A stretch of DNA of 24,782 nucleotides, from contig CAKULE010000021.1 of NCBI GenBank assembly GCA_934667095.1, positions 1-24,782 on the forward strand, read 5' to 3'. The notes under the pieces are model-generated. The model made no database searches. It was not told the DNA's origin and saw only the letters and a program-made list of their open reading frames with translations. Below, piece by piece: positions 15,501-22,233 of this stretch. The translations under genes and the position numbers were made by a program. This DNA comes from an uncultured Oscillospiraceae bacterium (GTDB lineage Bacteria > Bacillota > Clostridia > Oscillospirales > Oscillospiraceae). The first letter of the stretch is position 1. Each line of letters opens with the position of its first letter.

Positions 15501-15847
15501 GCTGGCTCGGCAGGCTCCGCGGTGCCGCCGGCCTCCGGGATCTCCGGGTCGGCCTCCGCGGGGGAGCATTCCGGGCGGTGTATGTGCTCCGTCAGGCCGC
15601 AGATGAGGGCGCTCTCATAGCACGCCGGGCCGTGGACATGGGGTGCTTCCAGTGTGCAGACCAGCGCCTCCGTCCGGCAGTCCTCCGTGTGCTGGTGCTC
15701 CTGTATGCCGCAGACAGAGCCGCCCTCCATGGTCATGGCGGGCAGACTCATCAGCCCGGTCACCAGACAGATCATGGCCAGACTCAGTCCGGCGGCCCCC
15801 CAGCGGCGCAGCCGCCTCCGGCCAATCGGTATCCCTGTGCGCTTCAT
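12569..15847 (-). CDS. Large LPETG surface adhesin with fibro-slime domain, probable pilus tip
   Basis: This 1092-residue protein starts at the ATG preceded by AAAAGGAG (nine bases), in preference to an in-frame TTG three codons earlier. A signal sequence (about 1-40) is followed by three Cys/His repeats: Cys46-His51-His53-Cys57, Cys64-His70-His72-Cys76 and Cys83-His88-His90-Cys94. A Pro/Glu-rich spacer runs to about 170. The middle carries a fibro-slime type domain (about 560-790) with FFGDDDMWVFLTD and YRLSFFYTERG. Two pilin-like domains follow, the last of the FctA/Spy0128 type (LTLTKRLLGSFDGPRTFTF; FYLVHVRVEDGG). LPETG near residue 1057, a membrane segment and a basic tail end it. Being largest and first among the pilin genes suggests the tip adhesin. 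Confidence 0.87.
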   Translation of the reverse strand: MKRTGIPIGRRRLRRWGAAGLSLAMICLVTGLMSLPAMTMEGGSVCGIQEHQHTEDCRTEALVCTLEAPHVHGPACYESALICGLTEHIHRPECSPAEADPEIPEAGGTAEPAEPAPTGPAAEDAPAGDAEPPAPQDPEPPEEPVESPTEEPEPSPELVYAAIAAQLFTDGTFLTPAEDETALPILVTGLLPEGAEIRACPRELDVPGVKVLCAYELAVFLPDGSVRLPEECEGLTVSIQPPAAAVPLLADGAETAAGAEYAVYLLGADGQIRPADTEEGPDGLSFSAGGTAVFALTEEIVFRVEYWADLEQVAYRQDSGTLTVLDTSGNGDGTGGALPQNGAAFRKKYIDLADGRVVTEQVRTEVYLAERYRYSQKLSASNTPESNVRNINKLWDNGNYILKEILVEQDGAQRSFAPGAIRFTNLPTTDPDTVEVTSGTVLKLIFAPGDGSYENGTSFYDYDISSGNRDGWRTGTTGINSPGNYTANLLTRWEDCRDILAFGNSNCGTGMGGYLFAGGNLNAYNKRNSNGGGCTFGLVKGLDSEGNILYNDWLLTPALFNDGSAAGKQTYGGSTLTFSRTGDAHTLTAARGGYGISAQGLDRFTNPGYTKPDGTAVLHSHIWTNSFWPLDGVPEAMRTDPLMGSVNDLGTYVGYADRQPGDSDWTEKRGTLPVSDDGTAHNCFFGMSFAVNFTLTQDYIGPLDYLFFGDDDMWVFLTDLQTGESTPVCDIGGVHSSVGEYVNLWDYIARDGRTADQSYRLSFFYTERGASGSTCYMRFTLPSVSEATEDMKRGALSISKDVVAPDDVLADDEAFAFSLRLSARADQYFYTKTLRDGTAEDGSILSGALDFTLRAGEQLLIRDLPAGTEYTVQEVTTGFSTEVKVNGVVQAGTTAGGTITAGVSAVQYTNYAGPRLTLTKRLLGSFDGPRTFTFTVEEVQEDGSSKAGAEANRYQLSLTTGGDPASASISLGFRPNVLPSDYYYKVSEVIPDPVTDGIRYDRGFYLVHVRVEDGGRAAAVQSVAHYDGSGRPDSDYLWTGGTALVFTNGTEATVPSLPETGGSGVLPFLTAGLLALLAALALLRRLRRSDSV

Positions 15848-15863
15848 GGGTGTCAACTCCTTT

Positions 15864-16448
15864 TCATGATTTCAGGGCGGAGACCCGGTCCAGCGGCCAG
15901 AGCCGCAGGGACAGCCGCCCGATGAGCTGTTCTTCCGATACGCAGCCCACCGCCTGAACCCGGCTGTCCAGCGAGGTGGCCCGGTGGTCCCCCAGCACGA
16001 ACCAGCGTCCGTCCGGGACCTGATAGGGGAAGGCGATGTCGCAGGTGCCGAGGGACTTTTCCGTGAGGTAGGGCTCCTCCAGCGGCTGGCCGTCCACCAG
16101 GACGGTGCCGTCCGCTCCGATGTCCACCCACTGGCTTGCCCCGGCAATGACCCGCTTGATGAGGATCTTGTTGTTGTAATAGAAGGCCACCAGATCCCCT
16201 TGCCGGGGGGTGCCGGTGCGCAGGCAGAGGACGGCCTCCCCGTCCTGAAGGGTGGGGGCCATGCTGGAGCCGTAGACCCGCAGCACGGGGAGCAGCCGGG
16301 TGGCCAGCAGCACCGCCGCGGCCGCCGCCACCAGCAGGATGGACATTGTGCTGGTCAGGGCCCTGCCCCAGCGCTCCCGGCGGTGGAGCCGGGCGCGCTC
16401 TGCCATCACCTGCGCCCTGCTGGGCAGGCCGTGGACCGGGGGCTTCAC
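15864..16448 (-). CDS. Signal peptidase I dedicated to the pilus operon
   Basis: This 194-residue protein begins at a GTG that overlaps the previous gene's stop (GTGA), with AAGGAG seven bases upstream; the longer open frame has no such support. One membrane segment (about 33-54) precedes the catalytic Ser62 in VYGSSMAPTL and the general base Lys98 in NNKILIKRVIAG. The late box GDHRATSLDSR lies near 153-163. These are the serine-lysine dyad features of type I signal peptidases. It cuts exported precursors at the membrane. Its place just before the adhesin gene matches pilus loci that carry their own SipA-like peptidase. Unlike some SipA chaperones, the dyad is intact, so it should be active. 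Confidence 0.92.
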   Translation of the reverse strand: MKPPVHGLPSRAQVMAERARLHRRERWGRALTSTMSILLVAAAAAVLLATRLLPVLRVYGSSMAPTLQDGEAVLCLRTGTPRQGDLVAFYYNNKILIKRVIAGASQWVDIGADGTVLVDGQPLEEPYLTEKSLGTCDIAFPYQVPDGRWFVLGDHRATSLDSRVQAVGCVSEEQLIGRLSLRLWPLDRVSALKS

Positions 16449-16669
16449 AGCGGGGCTCCTTCCAGCGCTCTGGCCCGGGCGAGAAGCCGTTCCAGCGCGT
16501 CCACGGCCTCCTGGACCGAGTCGGCCAGCTGCTCCCACCGGTGGGCCTCCGCCAGCTGGGCTCGGGTCTGCTCTAACTCCTGCCGCAGCTGGGCCTCCTG
16601 CTCCTGCAGGGCAAAAATGATGTCTACCAGTTCTCCCCGGCGCAGCCGCCGGAATTCTTTCTCTGTCAT
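16445..16669 (-). CDS. Small coiled-coil protein at the head of the pilus operon
   Basis: The chosen 74-residue form starts at MTEKEFRRLRRGELVDIIF with GGAG eight bases upstream. A longer frame from an ATG at 16729 has no ribosome binding site. Residues about 18-55 are rich in Glu, Gln, Leu and Ala with heptad spacing, so a coiled coil is likely. There is no signal peptide or membrane segment, so it should be cytoplasmic. I recall similar short MTEKEF-type proteins next to signal peptidase and sortase genes in gut clostridia, but no function is known to me. Its stop overlaps the signal peptidase start. Confidence 0.7.
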   Translation of the reverse strand: MTEKEFRRLRRGELVDIIFALQEQEAQLRQELEQTRAQLAEAHRWEQLADSVQEAVDALERLLARARALEGAPL

Positions 16670-16830
16670 GCTGATCGCTCCATCCGTTAGAATATGCGCC
16701 GCCCGGCGTTCCTGCGATTCCTGTGCCATTCTACCGAATCCGGCGCAAAAATTTTGGAGAAATATGGGGATGCCAGCCCATTTATTTCCAGACGGATGGG
16801 CGGGCGGTCAGGGCATGCCGGTGCAGACGC

Positions 16831-16866
16831 AAAAGCACCCCGCGGCACATGTGCCGCGGGGTGCTT
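16831..16866 (-). terminator. Intrinsic terminator of the carbohydrate-binding lipoprotein gene
   Basis: A perfect 34-base palindrome (16833-16866) with a GC-rich core ends in TTTT on the minus strand. It lies nine bases after the lipoprotein stop codon and separates this gene from the pilus operon that continues on the same strand. Confidence 0.88.
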
Positions 16867-16874
16867 GGCTTGAT

Positions 16875-18503
16875 TCAGGCTTTGGTGGAGTCGGAAGAAT
16901 GCTGCCCGCCGGGCATGGCGGGGGGCTGGCCGTTCTGGCCGCTGGGGCCGCCCTGACCGGTCTGGCCGCCGTTCCCGCCGTCAGGCGGGGTGGGGGGAGT
17001 GCCGTTCTCACCGGAGGGCGGCGTGGGCTGGGTACCGTCGCTGCCGTCGGGCGGGGTGAACTGGCCATTCTGGCCGGGGCCGCCCTCGCTCATGGCGTCA
17101 GTGCTGGCGGTGGCCTCCGCCGCGTTGGTGCCGTCTACATAGAGGGTATAGGTGCTGCCGCTGGTGAGGTCGGCAGAGGAGAAGACCACGTAACCGGCCT
17201 GGCAGAGGGCAGTGCCGCTGTAGACGGTGTTGCCGTCGGCATCCTTGATCTCAACGGTGCCGCCCGCCTTAATGCTGACGGAGGACTGACTGCCGCTCTG
17301 GCCGTTCTGGCCGGGGAAGCCGCCGCCGAAGGGCCCGGAGCCGAAGATCACGTAGGGCTGGCCGGCGGAGAGGTTCATGCCCATGCCGGCGCTGCCGCCC
17401 GCCGCCAGCACGGTGCCGCCGGTGATGGAGATGGTGCTGTCGGCATCCAGCGGCTGGTTGTCGGCGGTGTTGGCGGCCCAGACGATCACGGTGCCGCCGT
17501 TGATGGTGAGACTGCCGTTGGAGTCGATGCCGTCGCCGCCGGTGGTGTCCATCACCAGCGTGCCGCCGGAGATGTTCAGGGCAAAGGCATAGCCGGACAG
17601 GTCGGAGTTGGCGGCATTCAGGCAGTCGTCGCTGGCGTGGATGGTGATGTCGCCGGAGGCAATGTTCAAGTCTGCGGCCTCCAGCCCCTCGTAACACTGC
17701 TCAATGACGATGGTGGGGCCGTCGGTGCCCTCGGTACCCACATTCATGGTCAGGTCGCAGTGGATGCCGTCGTCCCCGGCGGAGACGGTGATGGTGCCGC
17801 TCTCAATGGTGAGCAGCTGCTCGGCGTTGATGCCGTCGTTCACAGGGGCGTCGATGTTCAGGGTCAGGTCCCGGATGGTGAGCCAGGCCTCGCCCTCCCC
17901 GTCGGTGGTGGCCCCGGCCTTGATGCCGTTCTTGCCGTTGGCGATGAGGTTCAGCGTGCCGGCGCCCCGCAGAGTGACCTGAGCGCCGTCCTTGCACTTG
18001 ATGACGGCGTTCTCTGCGTTCTCGTTGTCGGGGTAGCTGTCGTCGTTGTTCTGCTCGGAGTCGGTGAGGGTGTTCACCGTGCCGGCGGCGGCCACAATGG
18101 TGACGCCGCTGGACTTGGCGCAGGTGATGGGGGCGGTGTCAGCGCTGGTGAGGGTCAGGCCGTTGAGCACCAGCGTCACGCCGGTGACGCCCTTCTTCAC
18201 TTTCACGGAGCCGTCGGTGCAGGAGCCGGAGAGGAGGTAGGTCCCTGCGGCGGTGATGGTGAGGGTGGTGCCGTCGGTCTCAAAGCCCTCGCCGGAGCCG
18301 GTGATGCCGCTGTCGGAGAAGGTGAGGCTCACGGCGTCGGCGGCCTCATAGCCGTCGTCGGAGGGGGTAGAGACGGCGTTGGACGCGGACTCAGAGGGTT
18401 CGGGAGAAGTGGTTGCGGTAGAGCCGCCGGTGCTGCCGCAGGCGGCGAGGGACAGGAGCAGGGCCCCTGCGCATAGGATGGATACCGGCCGTTTCAATTT
18501 CAT
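16875..18503 (-). CDS. Carbohydrate-binding-type lipoprotein (Cthe_2159 / DUF4353-like)
   Basis: This 542-residue protein starts at the ATG preceded by AAAAAGGAAGG; the longer open frame lacks a signal. The lipobox LAAC puts the lipid on Cys22, followed by a Ser/Thr/Pro/Glu linker. Residues about 60-400 form repeated parallel beta-helix strands such as GTYLLSGSC, GVTIVAAAGTV, GAQVTLRGAGTLNL and DDGIHCDLTMNVG. These resemble the Cthe_2159 polysaccharide-binding family. The last 70 residues are Gly/Pro/Gln-rich (PPDGSDGTQPTPPSGENG) with no anchor motif. It diverges from the VTC/DUF4956 genes across a shared operator, a neighbourhood I recall from other Firmicutes. The ligand is unknown. Confidence 0.82.
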   Translation of the reverse strand: MKLKRPVSILCAGALLLSLAACGSTGGSTATTSPEPSESASNAVSTPSDDGYEAADAVSLTFSDSGITGSGEGFETDGTTLTITAAGTYLLSGSCTDGSVKVKKGVTGVTLVLNGLTLTSADTAPITCAKSSGVTIVAAAGTVNTLTDSEQNNDDSYPDNENAENAVIKCKDGAQVTLRGAGTLNLIANGKNGIKAGATTDGEGEAWLTIRDLTLNIDAPVNDGINAEQLLTIESGTITVSAGDDGIHCDLTMNVGTEGTDGPTIVIEQCYEGLEAADLNIASGDITIHASDDCLNAANSDLSGYAFALNISGGTLVMDTTGGDGIDSNGSLTINGGTVIVWAANTADNQPLDADSTISITGGTVLAAGGSAGMGMNLSAGQPYVIFGSGPFGGGFPGQNGQSGSQSSVSIKAGGTVEIKDADGNTVYSGTALCQAGYVVFSSADLTSGSTYTLYVDGTNAAEATASTDAMSEGGPGQNGQFTPPDGSDGTQPTPPSGENGTPPTPPDGGNGGQTGQGGPSGQNGQPPAMPGGQHSSDSTKA

Positions 18504-18572
18504 AAGGAACACCTTCCTTTTTATAATTGAGGGGTGCTGCTGTGATCCGCTTTCCTTTCGGATCATGGCGGT

Positions 18573-18578
18573 ATCATA
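18573..18578 (-). promoter_or_regulatory. -10 box of the lipoprotein gene
   Basis: On the minus strand this reads TATGAT (five of six consensus bases). It lies exactly 8 bases downstream of the nearer CTTTAGGC repeat, which occupies the -35 position. No -35 hexamer is recognisable, as expected for a promoter dependent on an OmpR-type activator. Confidence 0.65.
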
Positions 18579-18586
18579 GCGCCCCA

Positions 18587-18640
18587 GCCTAAAGGGAGCC
18601 TAAAGGCAGACTGCTTTTTTTCTTTAGGCTGGCTTTAGGG
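18587..18640. promoter_or_regulatory. Symmetric divergent operator of paired CTTTAGG direct repeats
   Basis: GCCTAAAGG occurs at 18587-18595 and 18598-18606, and its reverse form CTTTAGG(C/G) at 18622-18629 and 18633-18640. Each pair repeats with an 11-base period, the usual arrangement for an OmpR/PhoB-type response regulator dimer bound to one DNA face. The pairs point outward toward the lipoprotein gene (-) and the VTC gene (+), each 8 bases from a -10 box. The adjacent response regulator at 20168 is the obvious candidate ligand; that link is inferred. Confidence 0.8.
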
Positions 18641-18648
18641 TGGAGGCG

Positions 18649-18654
18649 TATGCT
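18649..18654 (+). promoter_or_regulatory. -10 box of the VTC/DUF4956 genes
   Basis: TATGCT (four of six consensus bases) lies exactly 8 bases after the nearer CTTTAGGG repeat, mirroring the layout on the minus strand. The weak -10 box and lack of a -35 box point to activator-dependent transcription. Confidence 0.6.
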
Positions 18655-18685
18655 TGCCTCATCCAAAACAAAGGAGGCGGCTGAC

Positions 18686-19411
18686 ATGGCCAAGGCGACA
18701 CAGTGCTGCTTTCAGCGGTATGAAAAGAAATATCTGATCACGCCGGCCCAGCAGGAGCTCCTGCTGGCAGGGGCCCGGCCCTATATGAAGGATGACGAGT
18801 ACGGGCAGTACACCATCTGCAACATCTATTATGATACTGCCGACTGGTTCCTCATCCGCACCTCGCTGGAGAAGCCTGTTTATAAGGAAAAGCTCCGGGT
18901 GCGCAGCTACGGCATCCCGGGGGACGGCGGCAGGGTCTTTGTGGAGATCAAGAAGAAGGTGGACGGCATCGTCTATAAGCGGCGGGTTGTCATGCCGGCC
19001 GCCGACGCGCCCCGCTGGCTGGCGGGGGACGCCTCCGCCGCCCCCGGCGGCCAGATCAGCCGGGAGATCGACTGGTTCCAGCAGTTCCACCGCACTGCGC
19101 CCCGGGTATTCATCGGGTACGACCGGACGGCGCTGACCGGGATCGAGGACCCGGAGCTGCGCATGACCTTTGACACCGGCCTGCGCTGGCGGGACACGGA
19201 GCTGGACCTCCGGGCCGGGGACCACGGCGAGGCCATCCTGCCGCCGGGGCAGGTGCTGATGGAGCTGAAGATCCCCGGCGCGGCCCCCCTATGGCTCAGC
19301 CGCCTGCTGAGCCGGGCGGAGATCTTCCCCACGTCCTTCTCCAAATATGGGGCCTGCTATCAGAATTTCATCCTTAATTCCACAGAAAAGGAGATGAGCC
19401 TCAGTGCTTGA
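18686..19411 (+). CDS. VTC-domain polyphosphate polymerase-type protein
   Basis: This 241-residue protein starts at the ATG preceded by AAAGGAGGCGG. It has the VTC/triphosphate-tunnel layout of alternating basic and acidic strand motifs: RYEKKY (11-16), KEKLRVRSY (67-75), VEIKKK (86-91), YKRR (97-100), GYDR (144-147), MELKI (192-196) and SKY (219-221). In yeast Vtc4 this fold makes polyphosphate from ATP; bacterial members are thought to be similar, but their product is seldom tested. It has no membrane segment. Its stop overlaps the DUF4956 gene by eight bases, so the two are coupled and probably form a membrane complex. All basic tunnel motifs are present, suggesting an active enzyme. Confidence 0.87.
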   Translation: MAKATQCCFQRYEKKYLITPAQQELLLAGARPYMKDDEYGQYTICNIYYDTADWFLIRTSLEKPVYKEKLRVRSYGIPGDGGRVFVEIKKKVDGIVYKRRVVMPAADAPRWLAGDASAAPGGQISREIDWFQQFHRTAPRVFIGYDRTALTGIEDPELRMTFDTGLRWRDTELDLRAGDHGEAILPPGQVLMELKIPGAAPLWLSRLLSRAEIFPTSFSKYGACYQNFILNSTEKEMSLSA

Positions 19412-20075
19412 TTCCATCATCGGCTCCCAGCTCACCGTTGGGACCTTCCTCATCTGTACTGGGGTCTCCCTGCTGCTGGGGCTGGCCACGGCCCTTCTGA
19501 CCCGGCTGGACAGCGGCAGGGAGCGCAGCTCGCAGGGCTTTGCCCTGACGCTGGCCGTCCTGCCCGCCATGGTGCAGGTGGTCATCATGCTGGTCAACGG
19601 CAACATCGGCGCCGGCGTGGCGGTGGCCGGGGCCTTCAGTCTGGTACGGTTCCGTTCCGCCCCCGGCTCCGCCCGGGAGATCGCTGCCATCTTTCTGGCC
19701 ATGGCCATCGGCCTTGCCACCGGCATGGGCTACGTGGTGGTGGCCGCCCTATTCTTCCTCATCATCGCGGCCTTCCTGCTGCTACTCTCTGCCCTGCACT
19801 TCGGCGGCAGGGAAGACAGCGAGCGGGAGCTGAAGATCACCATTCCCGAGGATCTGGACTATGACGGCCTGTTTGACGACCTCTTTGCCCAGTACACCGC
19901 CTCCGCCCGGCTGGAGCGGGTGAAGACCACCAGCATGGGCACCCTCTACGAGCTGCACTACCGGGTGCGCCTGAAGGGCGAGCAGGTGCCCAAGGAGTTC
20001 CTGGACGCCATCCGCTGCCGCAACGGCAACCTGAACATCGTCTGCGGCCGGGTGGGGCACAGGGAAGCACTATAA
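19404..20075 (+). CDS. DUF4956 membrane protein
   Basis: This 223-residue protein has about four membrane segments in residues 10-135, followed by a soluble, charged C-terminal domain of about 85 residues. Segments recognisable for DUF4956 are GNIGAGVAVAGAFSLVRFRS and REIAAIFLAMAIGLATGMGY. The GTG start at 19404 overlaps the VTC stop, and AAGGAG lies about ten bases upstream. DUF4956 genes very often sit beside VTC-domain genes, so it may provide a membrane anchor or exit path for the polymer; this is inferred, and no biochemical role is known to me. Confidence 0.87.
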   Translation: MLDSIIGSQLTVGTFLICTGVSLLLGLATALLTRLDSGRERSSQGFALTLAVLPAMVQVVIMLVNGNIGAGVAVAGAFSLVRFRSAPGSAREIAAIFLAMAIGLATGMGYVVVAALFFLIIAAFLLLLSALHFGGREDSERELKITIPEDLDYDGLFDDLFAQYTASARLERVKTTSMGTLYELHYRVRLKGEQVPKEFLDAIRCRNGNLNIVCGRVGHREAL

Positions 20076-20115
20076 GCAAGCGCCTCCCGGCGGCCTTTCC
20101 GCTGGGGGGCTCCGC

Positions 20116-20143
20116 TTGTAATTTCCGAGGTTTTTAGTATAAT
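20116..20143 (+). promoter_or_regulatory. Sigma-A promoter of the two-component system
   Basis: TTGTAA (20116-20121) and a perfect TATAAT (20138-20143) are separated by 16 bases, about 25 bases before the response regulator start. No CTTTAGG repeat is present here, so the regulator does not seem to use the divergent-operator motif for its own gene. Confidence 0.7.
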
Positions 20144-20167
20144 GCAGGGAGAAAGGGGAGACAGCCC

Positions 20168-20842
20168 ATGAAACTGCTGATCGCCGAGGACGAGGTGGAC
20201 CTTGCCGAGGCCCTCGCCGCCTTTTTTGAGAAAAACCAATTCACCGTGGACGCCGTCCACGACGGGCAGGACGCCTATGACTATGCCCGCGCCGGGGACT
20301 ACGACGCGGTGATTCTGGATGTGATGATGCCCAAGCTGAACGGCATTCAGGTGCTCCGCCGCCTGCGGGAGGAGGGCTATTCCGCCCCCGTCATGATGCT
20401 CACCGCCAAGGCCCAGAAGGACGACCGGGTGGAGGGCTTCGACGCTGGGGCGGATGATTACCTGCCCAAGCCCTTCGCCCCGGATGAGCTGCTGGCCCGG
20501 GTGCGGGCCCTGCTGCGCCGGGCGGGGGACTACAAGCCCACGGTGCTCTCCTTCGGGGCCCTGTCGCTGGACTGCGCGGCGGGCCTGCTCACCTGCGGGC
20601 GGGAGGCGGTACGCCTCAGCGGCCGGGAATTTCAGGTGATGGAGCTGTTCCTTCGCTCCCCCAAGGTGATCTTCTCTGCGGACAAGCTGATGGAGCGCAT
20701 CTGGGGCTGGGACAGCGACGCGGAGGTCAGTGTGGTGTGGGTCCACATCTCCAACCTGCGGAAGAAGCTGCGCTCCATCGGGTCCCGCGTGTCCATCCGG
20801 GCCGTGCGGGGCATGGGCTACGTGCTGGAGGAGGAAGCATGA
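20168..20842 (+). CDS. OmpR/PhoB-family response regulator
   Basis: This 224-residue protein has a receiver domain with the acidic pair Glu7-Asp8, phosphoacceptor Asp51 in VILDVMMPKLNG, Thr79 and Lys101 in DDYLPKPF. A winged-helix DNA-binding domain (about 125-222) follows, with REFQVMELFLRSPKVIFSAD and VWVHISNLRKKL. GAAAGGGGAGA precedes the ATG. The kinase gene overlaps its stop by four bases (ATGA). It probably binds the 11-base-period CTTTAGG repeats upstream of the VTC and lipoprotein genes. That is inferred from proximity and from the known tandem-repeat binding mode of this family. Confidence 0.94.
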   Translation: MKLLIAEDEVDLAEALAAFFEKNQFTVDAVHDGQDAYDYARAGDYDAVILDVMMPKLNGIQVLRRLREEGYSAPVMMLTAKAQKDDRVEGFDAGADDYLPKPFAPDELLARVRALLRRAGDYKPTVLSFGALSLDCAAGLLTCGREAVRLSGREFQVMELFLRSPKVIFSADKLMERIWGWDSDAEVSVVWVHISNLRKKLRSIGSRVSIRAVRGMGYVLEEEA

Positions 20843-22104
20843 TCCGCCGGCTGCGCAGGCGGTTCATCCGCATCGCCATGCTGTCGGTGGCGGTGGTGAT
20901 GCTGCTGCTGACCCTCATCGTCAACGGGGCCAACTTCGCCTCCGCCGACGCTGACCTGCGGCGCACCCTGAACATGATCTGCGAGAATCAGGGGACCATC
21001 CCCGTGCCCGACGGGGATACGCCGGACCCGCCGGAGCGCCCGGCGGGGGACGACAAGGGGGGCGGCATGGGGGATCAGGGCAGCCCCTTCGGGCCGGAGG
21101 CCCCCTTCTCCACCCGGTACTTCGTGCTCCGCTATGATGCGGAGGGGAACCTGATAAGCTCCGACCTGAGCCACATCGCCGCCGTTACCGGGGACGACGT
21201 GGGGGCCTATCTGGCCGCCGCGGTGAAGCGCGGCGCGGGCTACGGCTACACCGGCGGGTACAAATATCTGGTGACCGCCGACGGGGAGGGCTATATGGCC
21301 ATTTTCCTCGATACGTGGCAGACGGTGCGGTCCCTGCGGACGGTGGCCTTTCTGTCGCTGGCGGCGGATGGAGTGTGTATCGCGCTGGTATATCTGCTGG
21401 TGGTGCTCTTCTCCCGCCGGGCCATCGACCCGGTGGTGCGCAGCGCCGAGCGGCAAAAGCAGTTCATCACCGACGCCAGCCACGAGCTGAAGACCCCCCT
21501 CACCGTCATCACCACCTGTCTGAAGGTGCTGGAGATGGAGGTGGGCCAGCAGAAGTGGATCGACAAGGCGCAGGCCCAGGCGGACAAGATGAGCGGGCTG
21601 GTGAGCTCGCTGGTGACCCTCTCCCGCATGGACGAGGAGGAGCCGCCCATTACCCTGACGGATTTCGATGTCAGCGCCGCGGTGGAGGAGACTGCGGAGT
21701 CCTTCCGGGACAGCTCGGCCGCCGCCGGCCATGACCTGACGGTGGACGTGCCCGTCGGTATCATCTACCACGGAGACGAGGCCGCCGTGCGTCAGCTGAC
21801 TTCCATCCTGCTGGACAACGCGGTGAAGTATGCCCTGCCCGGTGGGACCATCTCCGTGAGCCTGCGGCGAGAGCGGCGGGGCATCGTCCTGCGCAGCGGG
21901 AACCCCTGCGCCCCCCTGACCCGGGAGGAGCTGGACAAGCTCTTCGACCGGTTCTACCGGCCGGACCAATCCCGCACCGCCGCCACCGGCGGCTTCGGCG
22001 TGGGCCTGTCCATTGCCCGGGGCATCGCCGAGGCCCACCATGGAGCCATCACGGCGGACTGCCCGGAGGAGGGGCGGATCGAGTTCACCGCCGAGCTGAA
22101 ATGA
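20839..22104 (+). CDS. Membrane sensor histidine kinase
   Basis: This 421-residue kinase starts at the ATG overlapping the regulator stop, with GGAGG just upstream. Two membrane segments (about 11-31 and 168-191) enclose an extracellular sensor domain of about 135 residues that includes a Pro/Gly/Asp-rich stretch (52-90). The HisKA domain has His215 in DASHELKTPLTVI. The ATPase domain has the N box LLDNAVKYA and the G box GGFGVGLSIARG. The signal is unknown; an envelope or phosphate-related cue would fit a VTC/lipoprotein regulon, but this is speculation. The dimerisation and catalytic motifs look intact. Confidence 0.94.
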   Translation: MIRRLRRRFIRIAMLSVAVVMLLLTLIVNGANFASADADLRRTLNMICENQGTIPVPDGDTPDPPERPAGDDKGGGMGDQGSPFGPEAPFSTRYFVLRYDAEGNLISSDLSHIAAVTGDDVGAYLAAAVKRGAGYGYTGGYKYLVTADGEGYMAIFLDTWQTVRSLRTVAFLSLAADGVCIALVYLLVVLFSRRAIDPVVRSAERQKQFITDASHELKTPLTVITTCLKVLEMEVGQQKWIDKAQAQADKMSGLVSSLVTLSRMDEEEPPITLTDFDVSAAVEETAESFRDSSAAAGHDLTVDVPVGIIYHGDEAAVRQLTSILLDNAVKYALPGGTISVSLRRERRGIVLRSGNPCAPLTREELDKLFDRFYRPDQSRTAATGGFGVGLSIARGIAEAHHGAITADCPEEGRIEFTAELK

Positions 22105-22175
22105 CCTCCGCTGAGCCATGGAAAAACTGCCGGAGCGCAAACCGGCGGGGCAAGAAAATATCGTCAAATTAAGGC

Positions 22176-22204
22176 TTGCAATCTGTAAAAGAGTGTGTTA
22201 TTTT
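22176..22204 (+). promoter_or_regulatory. Possible sigma-A promoter of the DUF6110 gene
   Basis: TTGCAA (22176-22181) and TATTTT (22199-22204) are 17 bases apart in an AT-rich patch about 30 bases before the start codon. The -10 box matches four of six consensus bases, so strength is uncertain. Confidence 0.5.
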
Positions 22205-22233
22205 GTAGCCAAACAATCAAGGAGGTTTTTAAC

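Noticed and set aside
16728..16756. Minus-strand TAGAAT as the -10 box of the pilus operon promoter
   Set aside because: No acceptable -35 hexamer lies 16-18 bases upstream, so I could not support a promoter call although one must exist nearby.
10931..18476. Several long plus-strand open frames opposite the pilus and lipoprotein genes
   Set aside because: Their translations are Gly/Ala/Val/Gln-rich shadows without motifs or good ribosome binding sites, while the minus strand encodes clear LPxTG proteins, sortases and a signal peptidase.
22129..22146. GCCGG/CCGGC hairpin after the histidine kinase gene as a terminator
   Set aside because: The stem is only five base pairs with no T-run; it does not meet the form of an intrinsic terminator.
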